From: Eubacterium sp.
GTDB lineage: Bacteria; Bacillota; Clostridia; Lachnospirales; Lachnospiraceae
Direction: 5' to 3'
Assembly: GCA_024681515.1 (NCBI GenBank)
Contig: JAILAR010000091.1
Coordinates: 1 to 39,785 of the forward strand
Length of the DNA stretch: 39,785 bases
The position numbers and the translations under genes were made by a program. The notes beneath the pieces are model-generated. The model worked only from the letters and a program-made list of their open reading frames with translations. It ran no database searches and was not told where the DNA came from. This document shows, piece after piece, positions 1 through 8,371 of the stretch; position 1 is the first letter of the stretch, and each line of letters opens with the position of its first letter.

Positions 1-107
1 GACAAAAAATGGTCTGAATAATACCTGATTTTCAAATTGTCAGACAATTACGTGCAAAAATGAGCTCGCGAGCCCAGTATTTATGCGGGTTCTCAGAAGG
101 TACCGTA

Positions 108-300
108 GAAATGATTCCAGCCCGAGTAAGGGCATTGACACCCCTGTTTGCCAAAGGCTGTGCAGTTGAAGAAGTCTGCTGGAAAACTTTGCTGGAAGAG
201 ATTAACTACGCCCGATTAAGGGCATTGACGCTGACGATATCCATTCGTTACGAAATTTATTGGTCACAGAAATGATCCCAGCCCGAGTAAGGGCACTGCT
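108..300 (+). CRISPR. Degenerate CRISPR-like repeats, possible trailer end of an array
   Basis: Three copies of a 32-nt unit lie at 108-139, 198-229 and 269-300. The best conserved part is GCCCGAGTAAGGGCATTGAC (120-139), with GCCC/GGGC forming a short hairpin. Copy 2 has GATTAAG in the loop and a diverged 5' half. Copy 3 matches copy 1 in the 5' half but decays at the 3' end (GGGCACTGCT). The intervals are 58 and 39 nt, which is irregular for a CRISPR. A hairpin followed by a short A/C-ending tail resembles what I recall of type VI-A (Cas13a) repeats of Lachnospiraceae. Decay of the rightmost copy fits the leader-distal end of an array read left to right. No cas gene is in the window, so this remains a tentative call. 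Confidence 0.35.
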
Positions 301-332
301 GCACCGTAATGGTGTTTTTTATCCGCAACTCC

Positions 333-361
333 TTGTGAATGCGGAACAAAGATGGTACAAT
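333..361 (+). promoter_or_regulatory. Sigma-A-type promoter upstream of the Wadjet-like operon
   Basis: A -35 TTGTGA (333-338) and a -10 TACAAT (356-361) are separated by exactly 17 nt. Transcription would begin near 368, giving an mRNA that leads into the gene starting at 492. The predicted start falls inside the hairpin at 364-393, so either the hairpin sits at the 5' end of the transcript or it serves upstream transcription. Confidence 0.5.
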
Positions 362-363
362 AT

Positions 364-400
364 ATCGTGGACTGCCATGTCGCAGTTCACGATTTTTGTT
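364..400 (+). terminator. Hairpin with T-tract
   Basis: Arms 364-375 and 382-393 (GCAGTTCACGAT on the right) pair over 12 bp with one G-U pair and a 6-nt loop. The run TTTTTG follows. This looks like a rho-independent terminator for anything transcribed from the left, for example the CRISPR-like repeats. Confidence 0.5.
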
Positions 401-491
401 TGCGTGGGCAATGAGTCATGCAGGCCTGAAAGAACGGCTTTGTGCGAGCGCCTGGCCCACACGCTGACAAGCGGAGATAAGAGTAGAAACC

Positions 492-2030
492 ATGGCGGAA
501 GAACATGTCCTGATCGATGATATTTTGCGGAACCAGAAGGAACGGATGCTGTACCTGAAAAAGTACTATCCGTTCTTTGTGTTGCTGGAAACCAGCCTCA
601 GCCAGTATAAGGACGGGCGGTATCAGGATCTGGACATGGGATATATCACCATGGCATTGCTCCGGTTCCTGATCCAGGAGAATCAGATGAACGGGCGGAC
701 GGTGACGTATCCGGAGGTGGAGAAGTTCCTGCGGGATGTGATCCGGAGGGATTTTGATATGGCGAAAGCACCGGACACTGCGAACGCAGGTGCATCAGCG
801 GAAACAGAACTCGCCGATCTCATCCGTTTTCTCTTCGACAAGATCCGCAACGACGGACGTCCCTTTATCTTTCATTTTTATGACCCCGAGACCCGTACGA
901 AGCAGCAGGGCTATGTCCGGCTGGTGGAGGGAACGGTGCAGGACGGTGAGGTGCGGTACAGCATCACTGCGGACGGCGTCGAATTCTATCTGTCCACCAA
1001 GGAGGTGCGGGACGAAAGCACCATCAGCACGGAGCAGCTGCTTCTGGAGAAAATGATCCGCACCGAGAATTTCCGTGGGGGGATCGATGTGGTGCGACGG
1101 ATCAACCTGGAGGTGAGCCGGCTGCGCAAGGAACGGGAGGCCGCGGTGCATTTGCTTCGGACGGATATCCGCGCAGGAGTGAAGGCCGTCGAGACCTATA
1201 TGGAAGGGATCACCAAATGGTTTGACCAGGAGAGGGAGTCCTTCCGAAAGAACAAGGCGCTGGTGGACAAGGCGGTGGCACGGTTTTCGGCCGGCAAGGA
1301 CATTTCCGCGCTGGAGATTGAATTAAAGAAGACCATCGAGAGTCACCGGCTTCTCATGGAGGAGGCCGCGTCTCTTACACAGATGGCAGATGAAATGGTA
1401 GAGCGCTCCAAGGTGCGGCAGCTCCGACCTGCATTTGATTTTGTAAATGCATTTCGGCTGATGCGGGAGCAGGACGCGCCGGAGCAAATGGGGCTGGTGC
1501 TGGCGCCGCTGCTCATGCCGAGGCGCAGGAAGTCGCTTTCGGTCTTCAGTATCGATAAGCTGGTGAGCGAGGCGAAGGAAGAGGAAGCGCTGACGGAGAA
1601 GCAGGAAAAGGCCGCACCGGATCTCGGTTTTGAGTACGAGGATGAGAAACTGAGTCGGATGATCGGTGAGAATTTCGTCCGGCTGTTCCGGGAGCTGCTG
1701 GAACGGTTGGTGCGCTGGGATACGGTGACGCTTCCGGAGTTCAATGCGATCCTGGAGATCAAGTTCGGAAAGGAGATCTACCGGAACCGGGATTATTACG
1801 CGTTCCTGGTGCATCTGGCGAAGAAGGACCGGTACCGGCTGGCGGAGAGCTTTGCGGAGCCGGAGACATTTCTGGAGTCCTATGTGAGTCGGGAGTTTTC
1901 CGAGGAGGAGAAGCAGCGGTTTAAGGGTCTGACGGTGGCGGTCGCCTTCGGAGAGGAAGAAGTGGAGCTGCGGGACGATACAGGGGAGACGCAGGGAACC
2001 GTGCGGACGATGACATTTTCCCGAGAGTGA
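492..2030 (+). CDS. jetA: Wadjet JetA-like / MksF-like kleisin subunit
   Basis: The 512-residue protein is soluble, strongly charged and largely helical, with no signal peptide or membrane segment. Its length and composition, and its place directly before a small KITE-like gene and a giant SMC-type ATPase, fit the JetA (DUF5716-type, MukF-like) kleisin that bridges the heads of JetC. Wadjet complexes recognise and extrude small circular DNA. The middle part (about residues 170-330) is heptad-rich and probably coiled coil; the last 100 residues contain acidic patches. The start ATG lies 14 nt after a weak GGAG, so initiation may be modest. A 210-nt repeat-like gap separates it from the next gene. 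The family call is from context and resemblance, not from a search. Confidence 0.65.
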   Translation: MAEEHVLIDDILRNQKERMLYLKKYYPFFVLLETSLSQYKDGRYQDLDMGYITMALLRFLIQENQMNGRTVTYPEVEKFLRDVIRRDFDMAKAPDTANAGASAETELADLIRFLFDKIRNDGRPFIFHFYDPETRTKQQGYVRLVEGTVQDGEVRYSITADGVEFYLSTKEVRDESTISTEQLLLEKMIRTENFRGGIDVVRRINLEVSRLRKEREAAVHLLRTDIRAGVKAVETYMEGITKWFDQERESFRKNKALVDKAVARFSAGKDISALEIELKKTIESHRLLMEEAASLTQMADEMVERSKVRQLRPAFDFVNAFRLMREQDAPEQMGLVLAPLLMPRRRKSLSVFSIDKLVSEAKEEEALTEKQEKAAPDLGFEYEDEKLSRMIGENFVRLFRELLERLVRWDTVTLPEFNAILEIKFGKEIYRNRDYYAFLVHLAKKDRYRLAESFAEPETFLESYVSREFSEEEKQRFKGLTVAVAFGEEEVELRDDTGETQGTVRTMTFSRE

Positions 2031-2240
2031 TTTGAAGCGAAGCGTGAAATGTCCGTGATTGATGTGCGAAACGTAGTTCGAAATCAAGCGTGAATCGAAG
2101 AATGAAACTACATGCGGAATAAACACGTGAAATCGTATGCGAAATAATGTACTGAATGATTTACGGAATAATACGCAGAATGAATTGTAGAATGATTCGG
2201 TGAAATTATTCGGCAGAGTAACAACGAGAAGGCAGACGGT
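2031..2240. repeat. Degenerate short-period repeat between jetA-like and jetB-like genes
   Basis: This 210-nt gap has no open gene. It is built from loosely repeated blocks of about 13-15 nt on the pattern GCGNGAAAT / GCGGAATAA / CAGAATGAA (for example 2042-2050, 2112-2120, 2132-2143, 2172-2190). The spacing is near-periodic but the copies are strongly diverged. It sits inside an otherwise compact operon and ends just before the weak GAGAAGG ribosome binding site of the next gene. Confidence 0.4.
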
Positions 2241-2978
2241 ATGGAAGAAAAAACACTATCAAAGGCGATGGACATATTCAGCATGCTGATGTCTGGGGAG
2301 GAGATCGCGAAAAACCGCCCGGGCACTTCGGAGCTGTACCAGATCTATTACGCAAATGCAGAGGTGTATGAGCTTGTGACGAAGCTCCTGGCGCGGCTGA
2401 ACATTTCCGTTTATGAGTATAATGAGACGCTGTTCGTGACGGCGGGGGAGGGCAACAAGGTCTTCGGATATACAAATGATGATCTGAAGCGGATCCTGGG
2501 ACTTCGGCGGAACCGGGAACTGTATCTGGTGTATTTTATCATCTATCAGGCGCTGCTCTTCTTCTACACGGATTCTGCGGCGTATCAGGTGAAGGAATAT
2601 GTGCGGATGGAGGAACTGCTGGAGGTGATCAGCCGTGCGGCGGAGCAGATCGTGGCAGAGAAGGACACCTTCAATCATACCGCAGAGGAGCAGGAGGGTT
2701 TTCGCTCCGTGGCTCTGCTCTGGCATGAACTGCCGCTTATGGTGAATGAAGATAAAGACAGGAACAAGGCCAGCCGCGGATCGCGGTACGGATACGTGAA
2801 GCTGACCATGAATTTCCTGCAGGGAGAGAAGCTTTTCCTGTCGGTGGACGACCGGTTCTATCCTACGGATCGGTTCCGGGCCATTGTAGAAGGATATTTT
2901 GAAGACGGAAAGGGACGGATCTACCGTCTCCTGGGAGGAACGGACGATGCCCAGTATCAATCGGATTCGGGTGAATAA
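2241..2978 (+). CDS. jetB: Wadjet JetB-like / MksE-like KITE subunit
   Basis: The 245-residue soluble protein has the size and position of the KITE partner of SMC-type Wadjet/MukBEF systems (JetB; DUF6063-like as I recall the clostridial version). It is probably made of winged-helix domains that bind the kleisin. The N-terminal 100 residues are rich in Leu, Tyr and Ile and contain the segment LYLVYFIIYQALLFFY (about 95-110), which is hydrophobic but fits a buried helix better than a membrane span. Its 3' end overlaps the next gene by 32 nt, which suggests translational coupling and fixed stoichiometry with JetC. The family assignment comes mainly from gene order. Confidence 0.6.
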   Translation: MEEKTLSKAMDIFSMLMSGEEIAKNRPGTSELYQIYYANAEVYELVTKLLARLNISVYEYNETLFVTAGEGNKVFGYTNDDLKRILGLRRNRELYLVYFIIYQALLFFYTDSAAYQVKEYVRMEELLEVISRAAEQIVAEKDTFNHTAEEQEGFRSVALLWHELPLMVNEDKDRNKASRGSRYGYVKLTMNFLQGEKLFLSVDDRFYPTDRFRAIVEGYFEDGKGRIYRLLGGTDDAQYQSDSGE

Positions 2979-5900
2979 CGTAAAATATAATTTCGGTACG
3001 CAGGCCTATGACGATTTCGCCATGCGCCTGTACGGGCAGAACACGCTCTATGACCTGGCCAACGGCGGCGGCAAGAGCGTTCTTATGCTGCTTCTCATGC
3101 AGTGCATGATCCCGAACTGTACCCTGGATGACAAGCAGCCGCTGGAGAAACTCTTCCGCGAGAACTGCGGAAATACCACCATCCATTCGCTGATCGAGTG
3201 GAAGCTGGATCCTGCGGACGTGAAGGACGGTATGCGGTTCATGACCACGGGATTCTGCGCACGGAAGGCCAGGGACCGGGGCGAGGAAGCGGAGAGCCGC
3301 GATACCGCGTCGGTGGAGTATTTCAATTACTGCATCTTTTATCAGGAATACAATAAGTACGATCTGATGAATCTGCCTCTTTCCGAAAACGGAGAGCGCA
3401 TGACCTATCAGGCACTGAAAAATTATCTGCATGACCTGTCCAGACGGGAGAACCGCATCCAGGTCTTCGTCTTTGACAGGAAGGGAGAATATCAGCGGTT
3501 CATCAGCAGATACGGGATCATCGATAGCCAGTGGGAGATCATCCGTGGGATCAACAAGACCGAGGGACACGTGCGGACGTATTTCGAAAGCAATTACCGC
3601 ACCACCCGGAAGGTGGTGGAGGATCTGCTGATCGAGGAGATCATCGAGAAGGCTTATCTGGTGAAGACAGAGCAGGAGGAGCGGCAGGAGAATTCTGCGG
3701 CTGCGCTGCTGATGAGTATTCGGGAGCAGCTCCGGCAGCTGGCGGAGAAAAAACGGGATATCGCAAATTATGATCATGAGGCGGAGCTGATCCGCCTGCT
3801 CCGGGACCGGATCGAATCCTTCTCGGGACTTTATGCAGAGAGAAATGAAGTTCTCAGTGGGATCGGAGACCTGTATCTTACACTGGACGCCGCAAGGTCC
3901 ACTCATGAGGCGGAGGGCGCGGCGCTGCAGCAGGCAGCGGAGGAAGCAGAGCGTCAGGCGGATGCCGGACGGGCAGCCGTGGAGGTGCTGAAGACCGCAA
4001 AGAAAGAAAAAGAACTGGAAGAACTCAGGGCCAGGGAAACCGGGCTGCGGGAAGAGGCGGAGCAGACGGAGCGCGAGCTGGAGGCCAGGGAGGCTAAGCT
4101 GAATCGCCGGCGTGCGGAGCTGGACTATCTGGATTATCAAAGAAGTCAGAAAAAACTGCAGAGCCTTCTGGCGGAGGCGGCGGAAGAGGTGCCGGAGGAC
4201 ATCGCACCGGTGGTGGCCGGGATCCGTGCATTTCTCTCGGAAGAGGTAAATGGTTCCAGACGTCAGGCCGAGGCGGTGGAGCGTGAGAAGGCGGAGCTGG
4301 AGCAGGAGATCGCAAAGGCGCGGAAACTCATGCAGGATGCCAGGATCGAACTGGCGGTAACGCAGCGGGAGCTGGCGGAGAAGGAAGCGGAGAGGCAGAA
4401 GGTACGGGAAGACATTTCCCGTGAGAATGCTGCGCTGGATTCCCCGTCTCTGACTCCGGTGGAAATGCGTCTTTCCGACGCGGAGAAGGAGCTGCAGGAA
4501 GCCGAGCTGAAACTGGTAACGCTGTCAAAAGAAAAAGAGAAGAAGGCAGCCTCGGAGGCGGAGGTGCTTCAGGCCCTTCGTGAGAAGGAGACGGAAGCGG
4601 CGGAGCTTACCAAACAGGCGGAGCGCTGGCGGGCGGAGGAAGAACTGCGCCGGGCCCGGGCCGTGCGCATCGCGGAGATGGAGAAGATCTATCATGCGGA
4701 GAACGCGGATCTTCGGGAGTGCATCCTGGAAAAGCTGAGCAGGGATATCAGCCGGCTGTCCGAACTGGAACGGGAGCTCATCAAAACCGAGAAGCGAATA
4801 AAGGAGATCCGGGAGGGACGGCTTCTGGAACTGTCGGAGGATGTGGCCAAGGTCATGTCCTATATTACGACGCGGCATGGCGTAACGGCTATGTTCGGTG
4901 CGGATTATCTGGCGCAGCTTGTCGCGGAGAAAAGGGAAGCTCTGCTCATCGCAAATCCGGAGCTGCCCTATGGGATCGTGGTAAGGTCCTACGGAAAGCT
5001 GGCCGAGGATGAGAATCTGAAGACTCTGGATACCGGAAGCACGGCTGTCCGGATCTATGATATCGAAGAACTGGAGACACCGACGGTGGCAGCGGAGCAT
5101 TGGTTTTCCGTGCATCAGGGACGGGCATTTTTCCTGTCCGAAGACACCGGACGGAAGCTCTCGGCGATGCTTTCGGAGACCGCGGAGAATCTGCGGACAG
5201 AGCGCAGCTATCTTACGGATGCGGTGCAGACGGAGCAGGCGGATCTGGAGTTTTTGATGCGGGAGAGCGGCTCTCTGCAGACGGCTGACCCGGAGGAAGC
5301 GCTGGAAGATCTGCAGCAGGAGATCCTCTCCCTTCGGAAGGAACTGGAGTCAGCGGGGGAGGCGATCTCTGAAAATGCAAAGCAGATTCTGGAGACGGAG
5401 GCTTTGCTTGAAAAACTGACCGCACGCACCGGAGCGCTGGAACGGCTGACCGGGCTGGAAAAGCAAAATGCGGCGTTGGAGACCTCCTGCGGAGAACTAC
5501 GGAAGACTGAGCAGCGTCTGCAGAAAGCCATCACCCAGGGCGGTGTGGAAGAGGATGAGAAGGAGCAGGTGCTTCGGGGGCTTGCAGAGTCTCTGCAGCA
5601 GCTGGAGATCGTGATCCACCGAACGGAGATGCTCTGGAAGGAACAGTACGAACCTTACTATAAGCCGGAGGTGGCGGCTCTTAGAGAAGCGGCCACTTTG
5701 GAAGAATTGGCGGCCCGCTTCCGTCTGTGGAAGCAGAAAATGTCCGGCGTAGAAGATAATGTCGAAAAGAGAAAGCTTCTGGAACAGACCCTGACGGAGA
5801 GTATGGAACGGCTTGCAGACAGCATCCGGGAACACGGACAGTCGTTGGAGAAACTTGCCGCCGCGGAGGCCGAAGGAAAGATTCTTCCGGGAGAGCGTTC

Positions 5901-7332
5901 CGGACTTGCAGGAGACGAAGCAATCCTGCAGGATACAAAAGCACTTTTGAAACAAAAAAGAGAAGCGCTGGCGGAGAGCTCTGCGGCAGTTCAGCATTTG
6001 GCGGGAAGTATCGAGTACGCCATCGAAAATATCAAGGCGGCCTATGGTTCCTACGAACCGCAGCCCATGACATCTGAAGAACTGGAACGGGCGATCCCGG
6101 AGGCGGAAGCGGCGAAGAAGGCAGCTGCTAAGCGGCTGGCAGAAGCAAGGGATGCATGGAAGGCGTTCCAGAAGCAGAGTCAGGAAAGCGAGGGGCTGTA
6201 CCGGGAGGCAGGGCGTCTGGCAGAGCGGCATCGGATCGATCTTGCAAAGGCGAAGGTCCTGGATGTTCCGGTAAAGCAGATGCAGCGGGATTTCGAGGAT
6301 CTGCTGCTCCGACTGGATCGCAGCGAGAAGAGTCTGGAACGGGCGAAGAGCCAGATGTTTCGGACCAAAGGGCAGGTGACACAGACGCTGATGGATCTGG
6401 GTGCGGCAACGCTGTCCGTCTCCGTACGGGATGATGCGGAGATCCCCGGTTCGAAGGAAGCGGCGGATTCGCTGGCAAAGCGGCTTACAGATATGGAGGA
6501 GCTGATCCGGCTGGAGCGGTCCCGCGTGGAGCAGGGCCTGTCCGATATGGAGAAGCTGAAAGAGAATTTTGTGGAGCAGTGCGTGGAGCGCTGCCTGGAT
6601 GTGCGGACGGAGCTGGACAAGCTGCAGAACCTGTCCCAGATCCGCATGCGGGCGTACCCCGGACGAAGCGCGGTGCAGGAAGAAATGGTACAGATGATCC
6701 GCCTCTCGATCCCGTATGTCAAGGATGAGTTTCTGCGGCAGCGGATGTCGGATCATATCGATCGGATCGTGGAGGAAGCGGATTCCAGGAAGACGGAGGC
6801 GGAGCAGCATAAGTTCCTGCAGTCCGAATTGGCGCTGAAAAAGCTGTTCGGTGTGATCGTAACGGATATGAACAAGATCCGGCTTCAGCTCTACAAGCGG
6901 GAGCGGATCCGGGAGCAGAGCCGGTATCTGAAATATGAGGAAGCTGTCGGAAGTACGGGGCAGTCCCAGGGTATCTACATTCAGTTCCTGATCTCGGTGA
7001 TCAATTACATTTCCGGAATGTATTCCGTGGAGGGCGGCGGGAACCGGACGAAGACGATCTTCATCGATAACCCCTTCGGTGCAGCAAAAGACATTTACAT
7101 TTGGGAGCCGATCTTTGAACTACTGAAGACAAACCATGTGCAGCTCATCGTTCCTTCCCGCGGCGCAACGCCGGAGATCACGGGACGGTTCGATGTGAAT
7201 TATGTGCTGGGCCAGCAGATGGCCGGCGGCAAGGCGCTGACGGTGGTTACGAATTACAGCAGTCGGACGTCGGAGGAGAATATCGAGTATCACGCACTGG
7301 AATACGAGCAGGCGACCTTCGATTTTATATAG
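2947..7332 (+). CDS. jetC: Wadjet JetC-like / MksB-like SMC-family ATPase
   Basis: The 1461-residue protein has the SMC layout. The N-terminal nucleotide-binding half has the P-loop NGGGKS at about 39-44. A long Glu/Ala/Arg-rich coiled coil (about 290-620) follows, then a globular hinge near 635-720, and a returning coil (about 740-1270). The C-terminal half has a signature-like GSTGQSQG near 1335 and the Walker B strand TIFIDNPFG near 1370. This is the DNA-translocating motor of Wadjet/MukB-like complexes. I chose ATG 2947, which has GGGAGG 8 nt upstream and is followed by the expected beta strand (INRIRVNNVKYN). An in-frame start at 2899 is less likely. Two motif oddities stand out: Leu replaces the first Gly of Walker A, and Asn follows the Walker B Asp where Glu is usual. 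Confidence 0.75.
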   Translation: MPSINRIRVNNVKYNFGTQAYDDFAMRLYGQNTLYDLANGGGKSVLMLLLMQCMIPNCTLDDKQPLEKLFRENCGNTTIHSLIEWKLDPADVKDGMRFMTTGFCARKARDRGEEAESRDTASVEYFNYCIFYQEYNKYDLMNLPLSENGERMTYQALKNYLHDLSRRENRIQVFVFDRKGEYQRFISRYGIIDSQWEIIRGINKTEGHVRTYFESNYRTTRKVVEDLLIEEIIEKAYLVKTEQEERQENSAAALLMSIREQLRQLAEKKRDIANYDHEAELIRLLRDRIESFSGLYAERNEVLSGIGDLYLTLDAARSTHEAEGAALQQAAEEAERQADAGRAAVEVLKTAKKEKELEELRARETGLREEAEQTERELEAREAKLNRRRAELDYLDYQRSQKKLQSLLAEAAEEVPEDIAPVVAGIRAFLSEEVNGSRRQAEAVEREKAELEQEIAKARKLMQDARIELAVTQRELAEKEAERQKVREDISRENAALDSPSLTPVEMRLSDAEKELQEAELKLVTLSKEKEKKAASEAEVLQALREKETEAAELTKQAERWRAEEELRRARAVRIAEMEKIYHAENADLRECILEKLSRDISRLSELERELIKTEKRIKEIREGRLLELSEDVAKVMSYITTRHGVTAMFGADYLAQLVAEKREALLIANPELPYGIVVRSYGKLAEDENLKTLDTGSTAVRIYDIEELETPTVAAEHWFSVHQGRAFFLSEDTGRKLSAMLSETAENLRTERSYLTDAVQTEQADLEFLMRESGSLQTADPEEALEDLQQEILSLRKELESAGEAISENAKQILETEALLEKLTARTGALERLTGLEKQNAALETSCGELRKTEQRLQKAITQGGVEEDEKEQVLRGLAESLQQLEIVIHRTEMLWKEQYEPYYKPEVAALREAATLEELAARFRLWKQKMSGVEDNVEKRKLLEQTLTESMERLADSIREHGQSLEKLAAAEAEGKILPGERSGLAGDEAILQDTKALLKQKREALAESSAAVQHLAGSIEYAIENIKAAYGSYEPQPMTSEELERAIPEAEAAKKAAAKRLAEARDAWKAFQKQSQESEGLYREAGRLAERHRIDLAKAKVLDVPVKQMQRDFEDLLLRLDRSEKSLERAKSQMFRTKGQVTQTLMDLGAATLSVSVRDDAEIPGSKEAADSLAKRLTDMEELIRLERSRVEQGLSDMEKLKENFVEQCVERCLDVRTELDKLQNLSQIRMRAYPGRSAVQEEMVQMIRLSIPYVKDEFLRQRMSDHIDRIVEEADSRKTEAEQHKFLQSELALKKLFGVIVTDMNKIRLQLYKRERIREQSRYLKYEEAVGSTGQSQGIYIQFLISVINYISGMYSVEGGGNRTKTIFIDNPFGAAKDIYIWEPIFELLKTNHVQLIVPSRGATPEITGRFDVNYVLGQQMAGGKALTVVTNYSSRTSEENIEYHALEYEQATFDFI

Positions 7333-7443
7333 GAACCGAAATGCCATCAGGCATTTCGGTTCCGTACGCACCCACCAACGCCGAAGGTGTTGGTGTCCGA
7401 GCGAAGCGAGGATTTGTGACCGCCATCCGAAGGCGGTCACAAA
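7332..7443. repeat. Tandem hairpin cluster after the jetC-like gene
   Basis: Three hairpins follow the stop codon in a row. The first has perfect 14-bp arms at 7332-7345 and 7350-7363 with loop ATCA. The second is a shorter CACCAAC/GTTGGTG stem (about 7371-7395). The third has perfect 12-bp arms at 7413-7424 and 7432-7443 with a 7-nt loop. None has a T-tract, so they are not classical terminators in either direction. They may act as mRNA 3' stabilisers, or be a member of a local intergenic repeat family. Confidence 0.7.
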
Positions 7444-7492
7444 GGTAGTATGAAGGCGGGCGCAAAGGCTATACTATGGGGGAGGATGCAGT

Positions 7493-8368
7493 ATGCATAT
7501 CGTCGAGGTAAAAACCATACTGACACCACAGAACGGGATGAACATCTACCGTGGGGTGACGGATCACTGCATTGTGTCACCGGTGCGGGCGAAGACCGCG
7601 AGGGTAGAGAATCCGGAGGATGTGGAGGTGAAGCAGGATGCGGCGCGGGTGCTGGAGCATTCGCTGCGACGGAAGAGAACACGGGGTATGATCTCCGTGG
7701 GCGGGCTGTCCGATCCCTACAATCCGCTGGAGGAGAAGTTCGGGATCATGCGGGACTGCCTGCGGGTGCTGGACCGCTGTGACTTTGGGGTGTGCATCAC
7801 GACACGGTACAGTCTGCTGCTCCGGGATCTGGATATTTTGAAGGAGCTTGCGCGGAAGACGAAGGTGGTGATCTGTATCCCATTTCCTACGGTGCAGACC
7901 GAACAGTTCCGCCTGATTGAGGGAGAACTTGGGATGTCGGATCGTCTGCGTCTCATTGATGAACTCTCGAAGGAGAAGATCGAGACGGTGCTTTTGCTGG
8001 ATCCCATCATTCCGAAGATCAACGATACCAAGACGTCCCTTGGAATGCTCCTTCAGTTGGCAGGGGATTATCATATCCGTATGGTGGACCACCGCGATAT
8101 GAAATGCCAGCTGCAGAATGGAAGCCGGGAGTATTTTTATAAAGAACTGCTTATGAGGGACAGGGATCTTGCGCTGAAACTGAGGGAGATCTACGGGGAG
8201 GAAAATGAGCTTGTCCCTGAAAATCAGAAGGACCTGCTGGCATATTTATTTGACAGTTGCAAGGCAAATGATGTAATATGCGACAGAAAAGAGATACTTA
8301 CCTATTGTAGAAAGTATGAAAACAAGACGGAAGGTGAGCAGCTTTCGATAGATAGTTTTATTGGATAG
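7493..8368 (+). CDS. Radical SAM (SPL-like) homologue lacking the Fe-S cysteine motif
   Basis: The 291-residue protein aligns by eye with clostridial radical SAM proteins of the spore photoproduct lyase type. It has the opening (MHIVEVKTILTPQNGMNIYRG), then SVGGLSDPYNPLE, LLRDLDILKEL, PIIPKINDT and REYFYKEL. In those relatives the segment after YRG reads CTHGCIYC, the CX3CX2C site for the [4Fe-4S] cluster. Here it reads VTDHCIVS, so only the middle cysteine remains and the cluster should not form. The rest of the frame is intact, so the protein is probably kept for a non-radical role such as binding nucleic acid or a partner. GGGGGAGG lies just before the ATG. It follows the Wadjet-like genes after the hairpin cluster and may be part of the same island. 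Confidence 0.8.
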   Translation: MHIVEVKTILTPQNGMNIYRGVTDHCIVSPVRAKTARVENPEDVEVKQDAARVLEHSLRRKRTRGMISVGGLSDPYNPLEEKFGIMRDCLRVLDRCDFGVCITTRYSLLLRDLDILKELARKTKVVICIPFPTVQTEQFRLIEGELGMSDRLRLIDELSKEKIETVLLLDPIIPKINDTKTSLGMLLQLAGDYHIRMVDHRDMKCQLQNGSREYFYKELLMRDRDLALKLREIYGEENELVPENQKDLLAYLFDSCKANDVICDRKEILTYCRKYENKTEGEQLSIDSFIG

Positions 8369-8371
8369 TAT

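Noticed and set aside
60-520. Two overlapping small reading frames with repeated MIPARVRAL-like peptides
   Set aside because: The repeated peptide simply reflects the repeated DNA unit (gcccgagtaaggg) read in frame. No ribosome site fits, and the second frame runs into the start of the jetA-like gene.
1323-2126. Long minus-strand frame opposite the jetA-like gene
   Set aside because: It is the antisense of a well-supported coding frame, is rich in Leu/His/Arg as such shadows are, and has no ribosome site.
5497-6810. 437-codon minus-strand frame inside the jetC-like gene
   Set aside because: Antisense shadow of the coiled-coil coding sequence, with low-complexity Leu/Gln/His composition and no start context.
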